Assembly (NCBI GenBank): GCA_964515175.1
Contig: CAZEUR010000033.1
Span: forward strand, 1 to 12,946
Direction: 5' to 3'
DNA from: CAIWGV01 sp964515175
GTDB taxonomy: Bacteria > Pseudomonadota > Alphaproteobacteria > UBA7879 > UBA5542
DNA length: 12,946 nucleotides
Shown: positions 1 through 6,633 of the stretch, one piece after another
How the letters are laid out: each line of letters starts with the position of its first letter
Position numbering within the stretch: the first letter of the stretch is position 1
Notes under the pieces: generated by a model
The model's database searches: none
What the model was told of the DNA's origin: nothing
Seen by the model: only the letters and a program-made list of their open reading frames with translations
Position numbers and translations under genes: made by a program

Positions 1-53
1 GGCGTAGAAACTGCTTGTAGCACATTGCCTTGCTCATCTTTGTAAAAATTACC
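1..53 (-). repeat. tpsA internal tandem repeat, second copy (start only)
   Basis: This matches 355-407 at 45 of 53 bases. On the minus strand it encodes GNFYKDEQGNVLQAVSTP, against GNFYKDEQGSLLQAVSMP in the other copy. The offset is 354 bases, exactly 118 codons, so both copies lie in the same reading frame. The copy runs off the window, and further units may follow. Confidence 0.85.
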
Positions 54-3000
54 AGCGTGTGGAACTGTGTCACCTGTTAGAGGAATTGCCGTATCTATCG
101 AGTCCCCACTGGGGGTGGATCCGAGGTTGCTGTTGGCTACAGATCCTGCGTTTTTTGCCCCATCCACAGCCTTAGGATCTGCAGGGTTACTGATTTTTGC
201 CGGACCTGTTGCTGCCTTCACATTAACCGGAACCACCCCCTGTCCTGTTATCTCATAAGATACGCCGCCCAGATTAAAGTTCTTGCTTGAAGGACGGTAC
301 ACCCCAGCGCGATTTGAGTTGCCAGTTAGAGCTACCAGAACCACTTTCCCTCCCGGCATAGAAACTGCTTGCAGCAGGCTGCCTTGCTCGTCTTTATAAA
401 AGTTACCCACCTGGAAAATCTGACCAGCCCCTATCATAGTTGGTGTATTGATCGAGTTCCTATTGGAGGCGTTTACGGCAGACCCACTGTTTTGTATTAA
501 CCTCCCCTGTTCATCACGGCTTCCTATCTTTTCGAAGGCTAGCTGCCCTACTCTTCCATCGCTTCCTGTTGTTGTCCCATTACCGTTATTTCCCGAACTT
601 TCCTTACCCTTAGCTTTGTCTTCGATAGCCATAATACCAGCAGCTAAAGCTGCAGCGCCCGAATTTTTACTGTCTGAGGTGGCTGAAATCTGCTTTAAAG
701 TCTCCATAAAGTCGCCCTTGACTGGTGTTGTGGGGGAGGCTTGTAGTTTGACATTTGCATCTGGTGTAAATCCAAGAGTTTGCGATACATTATCGAATAA
801 CTCCTTAGCTGTGGTACCTTTTGTATCGGCGAAAACAGCGTTCACAATTGCATCGTCGGCGTCAGCGCTGCTCCCAGGATTGGCTTTAGCCTTCGCAGCG
901 GCATTCAATAGACTACCTTGGTTTTGTTCGCTCTGTAAAATCAAGCTTAGATCATCCGTTATATTAACTCCATTCCAAATAACGTCAGCTGCGATTAACA
1001 CTCCCATGTTATTATAGTAAAGTGTGAGCGCCGTATTCCCAGCCCCTATGGTCTGGCTTCCCAATGCTCCCAATACCAGAGACATATTTTTTTGTTTAGC
1101 ATTTAGGTTATAGGTGGTAAGCGCATTAAAATAATTATCAACGTTATAGCTAAATTGTCCCGTAACACCTGCAAAAAAAGCCAGCGTATTATTGCTCAAA
1201 GAGCCCAGACTTACGTTGGGGTTTCGAGGGTTTCCTGGTAAAATTTCAAAGGCTGGAGTATTCATGGCAATAACATTATTGTTAAAAATTATGGTTCCCG
1301 CGGTCTTCAACGCCGACGCATCTAAAGTAAATGTGCCAGAACTTTTGCTTGTAAATCCGCTCACCACAAGATTAGATGTTAAAGTTGGTAACAGCAAACG
1401 TCCCGCTCCTTTTATGTATCCATTGTCAGATGAGAGAGTAAATCCACCGGGCCCATAAAAACACCCAACAAAAGAAAAAGTAGGCGCGTTAACATTCGCT
1501 GATTGATCTAATGGAATGGATGCCTGTCCCACCATTCTTACCGTATTTGCGTTGATATTGGGGGAAAATGAGGCAGGAGAAGTAGTGCTTCCAAAAAGCC
1601 CAAAAGTGCCTAATCCCAAGCCTCCCATGACGGCGGTTTGTGGCAGGATGCTACGTGCACCGACCACCAAAGTGCTATCAAAATTATATCCGGGTCCATT
1701 AATATCATGTAGTGTAACTGTATCACCAATAACATACAGACTTCCCCTAGAGTCAATTGTTAAAGAATCGTTAAAACTGATGGAGCCAGGACTCACGATT
1801 TGTCCTGAGCTTCTCATTTTCACAGCGCGTGCAAAAGTAACATTATAAGTATCATCAACAGAAATGTTTGAAGAACCTATATGGCTTTCCCCACCTAAGG
1901 TTCTGTAAAGCCTGACGGCATCCACATTTCCCATAATTTCCACAGGCGCAGTCCCAAAGGGAGAGCTGGTCGAAGACCCCAGAGCCGTTGTCCCCGAATT
2001 AAATATAATACTCTGATTATCGTCCCCACCATAAACATGTCCCAGTTGATTCGCTGGCATAAAATAAACCCCAGGAAGAGTTGAAACTGAAGGCGCGACC
2101 TGTCCATTCAAATAGACCGCAGGGGGATTGCTTCCTCCAATCACATAGGGAACCAGCAAAGTCTTAGGATATGGCCAAGTTTCTCCCGGGGTTTGTTGCC
2201 AAGTCAACCCGTTATTTATAGAAAAAGATCTAAAAAAGTTGGCCACATCCCCTGCTGGGTTGAGCGCATCCGCGGATGAAATTTTATAATCTATCACATC
2301 CGTGCTTGACGCAATGCTGTAGCTTCGGCTAACTGTTATGTTTTCATTAGTAGTATAGTAAAGTCCCTGACTTGATCTATGAGGTGTTGTATATGAGCTC
2401 ACATCCGAAATTATGCCAAAATTAATACAATCATTGATGGAGTTATTTGATCCAGCAGCTAAATTACCAACTATCCCTTGAAGAGAGATTGTGTTGGTTG
2501 GAGTGCCAGACACGTTAATGGTCGCCAAATTGCCATTTCCTGACAGGGTGTTTGTCCCACCACTATTTGCTTGACCAACCAGACCTCCTATATAAACGTT
2601 TGTACTATTAGCGCTACCTATATTAATACTGCCCCAAACGAGACAATTCTTGATTTCAGCACCTGAAATCCCTCCAGCAAAGCCTCCTCCCGTCAAAGTG
2701 CTTGCAGCCGAAGTTCCCGTAACGGATATATCTGCCAAATTTACCCGATCTATGGTCGCCCCTGATAAAGAAGAAAACAATCCAAAAGAAGCCGTGGATC
2801 CGGTTAAGGCTATTGTCATATTCTCAAGAGAATAATTTCCACCCCGCAAATTATCCCCCGTAAGCATTCCAGAAAATGAGATAGGCGACCAGTTGCGACC
2901 TGCCATGTCGATATCATTTGCTAAAGCAAACTTCCCAGAAGATCCGTCAAGATCTGTCAGCCCGAAATAATCATTGCTACCGGCATCTACATCATAAACA

Positions 3001-4826
3001 AGCTTATAGCTCGTAGGGGTTACTCCGCTAACACGCCCACTAATATCCTCTCCAGTAGGGGTGAATACTTGAACAGGGGCGGCTATAGAACTGTAGATGG
3101 AAGCGGTTTCCGCAAACGTGATTGTTTGTGTAGGAGCGGGATTTATTGTTTGTGACAGACCGGTTCGCAGTTTTAAGCCCCCCGTCCCCCCCATTTCCAT
3201 CACTTCCCCAAAGTATATAGCTTCTCCTTCGAGTGATAGAGTATAAGGACTTGCCCATGCAAAAGAAGCATTCATATGTATCGTGGGAACAGAATCTGTC
3301 CCATTGTTCCGACCATTCCCCAATTGTGTTGTTAAGATCACATCTTGGATGCCAAGCAGTTGCCCAAGATAAGCACTTGAAAAAAGATTGAAGAAATCTC
3401 TCACCCCACTGCTGTTAGAATTATTACCTTGAATTTGGGCTATATCGTTGTCAGACACAGTACTTGGGGTCATACCCACGGTGAGAGCGTAATTGTTCTC
3501 AATCCTAATGCTACCGGGATCAAACAGAAGACGTCCCCCCATTTCATCTGTAACACCACGGGTATCTACCAGAATCCCGGCAATAACACCACGGCCCAGA
3601 CCGGAAATCTCTACATCCCCTCCCTTGCCTTTACGAGATCTTGCAAAAAGACTGACCTCTCCATTAGCTTTTCCCCTTGCAATAGTGTAATCACTTCCAA
3701 TGGCAACGATCTTTCCAGCATTACCCTCTGTCCCGTCCGCCTTGATTTCTGCACCACTATCAATATGAATAGATTTTGTGGCCATTTTTTTAGAATCTAG
3801 AGTTCGAGCGCGCGTTAATTCATACCCCTCTGGCGCACCCAGAAGCACTTCACCTCCCGTCGTTCCCGAAACATCAAGTTTTGCATTTTTCGTCAGATGG
3901 ATCTTCTCTGCGTCTGCATGAATTTTCCCTCCTGCACTTGTTTCACTACTCGCATCAATTTTTCCATCAACAACCAATCCAGCGTTTTTTCCACCCTTTA
4001 GGAAAACCCGTCCCTCCTCTTTTTCAAGGCCCGTCGCCTCTAAAGGTCCTTCCACCTGAATAGCCCTTAATAAGATATCTTCCACGTCTCCTACTTCAAG
4101 GAGGATTTCATGAGCCTTAATATCACCAGCGTTAATTCCTGCTTCCTTAAGAGTTCCATCCACCGTAAATTTAATTCTTTCATCTCGGTTAAAGTGCACC
4201 TGAAGTCTTTCCGCAGCCCCTACATAGATGGAAGAAAGCCCCCCCAAGATATATTGACTTCCTGCAAAATAAGGCGCTACAAACCCCATGAGGCCTGCGC
4301 CTTCTACCGTGAGCCCCGTAACAGAAATTTTTCCCCGTGAATTCCCCAAATTAACATCCAAAACCATTTTTCCATTATCATAAAAGGCGCGTTCGTTAAA
4401 TCCATGAGTTGTGGCAATCAAATTTCCATTCACAATGGATCCTTTATGGAAAATAATTCCCTTCGGGTTAATCAAATACACAAGTCCTTTGTCACTGGAA
4501 ATTTTGCCCGCAATTTCAGAGAGGCGTGCCCCCGTCACTTGGTTAACTGTTATGGACCGATCCGATGTATGGCGGAAGTCGACGGAATGATCTTTCCCTA
4601 CGCTAAAATCGTTCCATTTGATATGAGTGTGGTCTTGAGCAGGAGCAACGGTAAGACTTTTTGTCCCATAGTCCAGACTTCCTGTTCCAAGAGCGAATTG
4701 CCCCCCTTGAGGAAGAGAGGCTGCTGCGTTAGCAGGAGCTGCATTATTAGCAAAAGCCGTTAACAGAAAACTTCCTGCTAAGAACAATATGGTCATATAT
4801 GAGGTGAGGTTTTTTATTTTCATCAT
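1..4826 (-). CDS. Two-partner secretion exoprotein (filamentous haemagglutinin family), C-terminus outside window
   Basis: One minus-strand frame is open from the ATG at 4826-4824 to the window edge: 1608 codons, and a check of every codon found no stop. It probably encodes a large surface or released beta-helical protein exported through the outer membrane by the TpsB next door. Residues 1-34 look like a signal peptide (MMKIKN, then a hydrophobic core, with possible cleavage after TAFA or PANA). Residues about 35-250 match the haemagglutinin-type TPS domain, with VNQVTGARLSEIAGKI followed by NPKGIIF at 120-126, a variant of the family's NPNG motif. Residues about 393-445 form a Gly-rich repeat (KGKGGDVEISG, VDTRG, LLFDPGSIRI). 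Residues about 620-893 resemble GLUG repeats. Residues about 1290-1410 are Ala/Lys/Asp-rich and probably helical, followed by a Gly/Thr/Ser linker and a 118-residue repeat from about 1474. The start overlaps the tpsB stop, so translation is probably coupled. Adhesin, cytolysin or contact-dependent toxin cannot be told apart without the C-terminus. Confidence 0.92.
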   Translation of the reverse strand, partial: MMKIKNLTSYMTILFLAGSFLLTAFANNAAPANAAASLPQGGQFALGTGSLDYGTKSLTVAPAQDHTHIKWNDFSVGKDHSVDFRHTSDRSITVNQVTGARLSEIAGKISSDKGLVYLINPKGIIFHKGSIVNGNLIATTHGFNERAFYDNGKMVLDVNLGNSRGKISVTGLTVEGAGLMGFVAPYFAGSQYILGGLSSIYVGAAERLQVHFNRDERIKFTVDGTLKEAGINAGDIKAHEILLEVGDVEDILLRAIQVEGPLEATGLEKEEGRVFLKGGKNAGLVVDGKIDASSETSAGGKIHADAEKIHLTKNAKLDVSGTTGGEVLLGAPEGYELTRARTLDSKKMATKSIHIDSGAEIKADGTEGNAGKIVAIGSDYTIARGKANGEVSLFARSRKGKGGDVEISGLGRGVIAGILVDTRGVTDEMGGRLLFDPGSIRIENNYALTVGMTPSTVSDNDIAQIQGNNSNSSGVRDFFNLFSSAYLGQLLGIQDVILTTQLGNGRNNGTDSVPTIHMNASFAWASPYTLSLEGEAIYFGEVMEMGGTGGLKLRTGLSQTINPAPTQTITFAETASIYSSIAAPVQVFTPTGEDISGRVSGVTPTSYKLVYDVDAGSNDYFGLTDLDGSSGKFALANDIDMAGRNWSPISFSGMLTGDNLRGGNYSLENMTIALTGSTASFGLFSSLSGATIDRVNLADISVTGTSAASTLTGGGFAGGISGAEIKNCLVWGSINIGSANSTNVYIGGLVGQANSGGTNTLSGNGNLATINVSGTPTNTISLQGIVGNLAAGSNNSINDCINFGIISDVSSYTTPHRSSQGLYYTTNENITVSRSYSIASSTDVIDYKISSADALNPAGDVANFFRSFSINNGLTWQQTPGETWPYPKTLLVPYVIGGSNPPAVYLNGQVAPSVSTLPGVYFMPANQLGHVYGGDDNQSIIFNSGTTALGSSTSSPFGTAPVEIMGNVDAVRLYRTLGGESHIGSSNISVDDTYNVTFARAVKMRSSGQIVSPGSISFNDSLTIDSRGSLYVIGDTVTLHDINGPGYNFDSTLVVGARSILPQTAVMGGLGLGTFGLFGSTTSPASFSPNINANTVRMVGQASIPLDQSANVNAPTFSFVGCFYGPGGFTLSSDNGYIKGAGRLLLPTLTSNLVVSGFTSKSSGTFTLDASALKTAGTIIFNNNVIAMNTPAFEILPGNPRNPNVSLGSLSNNTLAFFAGVTGQFSYNVDNYFNALTTYNLNAKQKNMSLVLGALGSQTIGAGNTALTLYYNNMGVLIAADVIWNGVNITDDLSLILQSEQNQGSLLNAAAKAKANPGSSADADDAIVNAVFADTKGTTAKELFDNVSQTLGFTPDANVKLQASPTTPVKGDFMETLKQISATSDSKNSGAAALAAGIMAIEDKAKGKESSGNNGNGTTTGSDGRVGQLAFEKIGSRDEQGRLIQNSGSAVNASNRNSINTPTMIGAGQIFQVGNFYKDEQGSLLQAVSMPGGKVVLVALTGNSNRAGVYRPSSKNFNLGGVSYEITGQGVVPVNVKAATGPAKISNPADPKAVDGAKNAGSVANSNLGSTPSGDSIDTAIPLTGDTVPHAGNFYKDEQGNVLQAVST
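355..407 (-). repeat. tpsA internal tandem repeat, first visible copy
   Basis: First unit of the 118-codon repeat near residues 1474-1491 of the exoprotein. After the shared GNFYKDEQG core it continues through PGGKVVLVALTGNS and NLGGVSYEITGQGVVPV before the second copy begins. Most base differences between the copies are synonymous or conservative, pointing to duplication followed by divergence under selection. Several repeats of this kind near a C-terminus are common in large surface proteins, but I do not recognise the family of this one. Confidence 0.85.
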
Positions 4827-6478
4827 TAGAACTGCATCAATACTCCCACAGAAATTTTGTTTTTTACCGGACCTAGGATTGTGCGATTCCTTAAAGGAGT
4901 ATCCCACTCTATGTACCCAGAGAAGAAATCATTTATCCGGCTCCTAAGACCAAGGGCCCGACCTTCCAAAGTTATGTAGCTCTTTTCCTCTAAGGTAATT
5001 TTCCGATTCCAAACCTTGCCCAGAGTGAAATAGGCATAGGGGACGATTCTTTCATCCAAGAACCCATAATTAAATTCTATTTTAAGCTGGGCTCCACTAT
5101 CCCCCGAGAAAATTGAAGGATACGTGCGATCAAAAGGCGCTCCACCAATAGAAAACTGTTGGCTACTTAGCAAAGGATTGGCTGCCCACTGACCGTTAAA
5201 ACTGATAACTCCATGAAGGTTTCTCCACAGGGCTTGATCTCGGGAGAAAAGTAGACTTCCATACAGAAAATCGGCACGCCCAAAGGGGGTGCTTTTACTC
5301 TTAGAAGAGTTTGAGGTGGCCCATAGCATGGTAATCCCTTTTGACACATGGAACTGAATAAGATTTTTAGCCCCAAATCTATCGGAAAAGTCATAATTAA
5401 GAAAGCCTGAGAGGATACGGAGATTATCTTTGGTTTTTGTAGTTGATATCCACGTATCTTGTTTTGCTTGTAAAACTTGGAACCGCACACCAGCCTGGAG
5501 AGTTTCATACCGGTTCAGGATTACAGGATAGGTCAATTCTATTTGTCCTATACTTGAAGATCCTCGAATTCTATACCCCGAAAGAGGCCCAGAAGGTCGT
5601 GTATTCAAATTACTGCCCATAAGGGAGAGGTTAAGACCATTGTCCCCAATAAGTTGATCATAAGATCCCTGGAAAAGAAGCATATTAGTGTCTTCCGGGG
5701 CACCTCCAATAGACAGACCTATCTTGTCATCTTTATTAAATAAATTGTTACCAGAAATTTGGCTCATGCCCTGCAAAGGCCCTATATATTGAGTTCCATC
5801 ATTATTGATGGATAGACTTCCTGAAATGGGGCTATAGTTTACGGTAATAATAAGGTCAACGGTTTCAAAGGTCTCTTTCGACTTATCAAATGTCATCTGG
5901 ACTGAGACTCCCGGCAGCCCATTCATCAGAAGCAAGCACCTTTCTAAAATTTCTTTTGTTAAAGGACGCGCATCCAGAAGCTTCTGACTAATTTGTTCAA
6001 ACTTTTTTGTAATTCGATCCGTCTTGCCTCGATAAGAGATAGACCCCACATGACCTAAAGCTAAATGGAAGTGAACAATTCCGTTCTTTACCTCTTGATG
6101 AGGAAGGGTAACCTTTGCTAAAAGAAACCCTTTGTCTCTATAGTATCTTATGAGTCGACGGGCCAGAGCTTGTAAATTATCCCAAGAAACCTCTCTATTG
6201 AAAGAATCTGAGAGCAAATCTTTTTCTTCCTTCTTTAAAGGACGCCCATCAATAAGAATTTCTTTCAGTAAAAAACTCTCCTGCCCTTTAGAGACAGGTT
6301 TCAAAGTTGTATCGCCTTCCGCGCTTACGGTAGGAAATTGCTCTGTAGATGTAAAAGCAGGCAACTTTTGAAGTGTTTTTGCAGCTTGAGTGGGAAATAC
6401 TGATTCAGGCGCAGCCGGGGCCTGATAAACCCCTGATAAAAGAATGACTGTGCTACAAATACGAGATAGAGTCTTCAC
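4826..6478 (-). CDS. TpsB outer-membrane transporter (ShlB/FhaC/HecB family)
   Basis: A 550-residue outer-membrane protein of the Omp85/TpsB superfamily, which recognises the TPS domain of its partner in the periplasm and threads it outward. Residues 1-22 form a signal peptide (basic MKTLSR, hydrophobic core, cleavage near APA). A Pro/Thr-rich stretch leads to POTRA 1 at about 69-142 (EILIDGRPL, then LIRYYRDKGFLLAKVTLP) and POTRA 2 at about 143-214 (GSISYRGKTDR, GLPGVSVQM). From about 217 to the end are amphipathic strands of the barrel, closing with the C-terminal Phe typical of outer-membrane proteins (VGVLMQF). The loop-6 region reads GGAPFDRTYP at 445-454, then SGDSG; the Arg of the usual VRGY/F signature is kept at 451 but its Gly is replaced by Thr. 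The start is GTG at 6478, with an AAGG eight bases upstream. Length is normal for the family. It heads the operon and its partner tpsA follows at once. Confidence 0.94.
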   Translation of the reverse strand: MKTLSRICSTVILLSGVYQAPAAPESVFPTQAAKTLQKLPAFTSTEQFPTVSAEGDTTLKPVSKGQESFLLKEILIDGRPLKKEEKDLLSDSFNREVSWDNLQALARRLIRYYRDKGFLLAKVTLPHQEVKNGIVHFHLALGHVGSISYRGKTDRITKKFEQISQKLLDARPLTKEILERCLLLMNGLPGVSVQMTFDKSKETFETVDLIITVNYSPISGSLSINNDGTQYIGPLQGMSQISGNNLFNKDDKIGLSIGGAPEDTNMLLFQGSYDQLIGDNGLNLSLMGSNLNTRPSGPLSGYRIRGSSSIGQIELTYPVILNRYETLQAGVRFQVLQAKQDTWISTTKTKDNLRILSGFLNYDFSDRFGAKNLIQFHVSKGITMLWATSNSSKSKSTPFGRADFLYGSLLFSRDQALWRNLHGVISFNGQWAANPLLSSQQFSIGGAPFDRTYPSIFSGDSGAQLKIEFNYGFLDERIVPYAYFTLGKVWNRKITLEEKSYITLEGRALGLRSRINDFFSGYIEWDTPLRNRTILGPVKNKISVGVLMQF

Positions 6479-6633
6479 CTGTTATGCCTTACCCTGAAAT
6501 AATTTTTTTATTCTTTATAATATAACACTAACTATAAAAATTTATTTTTTCAAATGTTTTGTTAAAAAGCTACCAGTGTAAATTTTTAAGGCAAACTCTT
6601 GTGGTCTCCCCCCATTCATACTATGCTCTGAAC
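6479..6633. promoter_or_regulatory. Divergent intergenic region between tpsB and addB
   Basis: These 155 bases separate two operons read outward in opposite directions, so both promoters should lie here or just inside the genes. The middle (about 6500-6560) is very AT-rich. On the minus strand GTAAGG at 6491-6486 is a good ribosome binding site for the GTG start of tpsB. I could not find a convincing minus-strand promoter: TTGAAA (6553-6548) has only TAGTGT at the proper 17-base distance. No clear operator palindrome and no RNA gene is visible. Confidence 0.5.
6494..6521 (+). promoter_or_regulatory. addB: Candidate sigma-70-type promoter for addBA
   Basis: A perfect TATAAT at 6516-6521 lies 16 bases after CTGAAA (6494-6499), which matches four of six positions of TTGACA. 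Transcription would begin near 6528 and leave a leader of about 105 bases before the ATG at 6634. The region is AT-rich, so a chance TATAAT is quite possible; this is inference from sequence only. Confidence 0.35.

Noticed and set aside
448..1017. A 189-codon plus-strand open frame, and several shorter plus-strand frames in 1-4763
   Set aside because: They lie opposite the continuous tpsA frame, have Pro/Ser/Leu-rich compositions typical of antisense reading, and show no family resemblance or ribosome binding site.
1..4826. Calling the exoprotein a CdiA contact-dependent toxin
   Set aside because: No pretoxin motif, toxin domain or immunity gene is visible, since the C-terminus and anything after it are outside the window.
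6559..6633. Extension of AddB to a TTG codon at 6559
   Set aside because: The extra 25 residues have no likeness to AddB, whereas MNPSLYTIPSS from 6634 matches the family's usual start.
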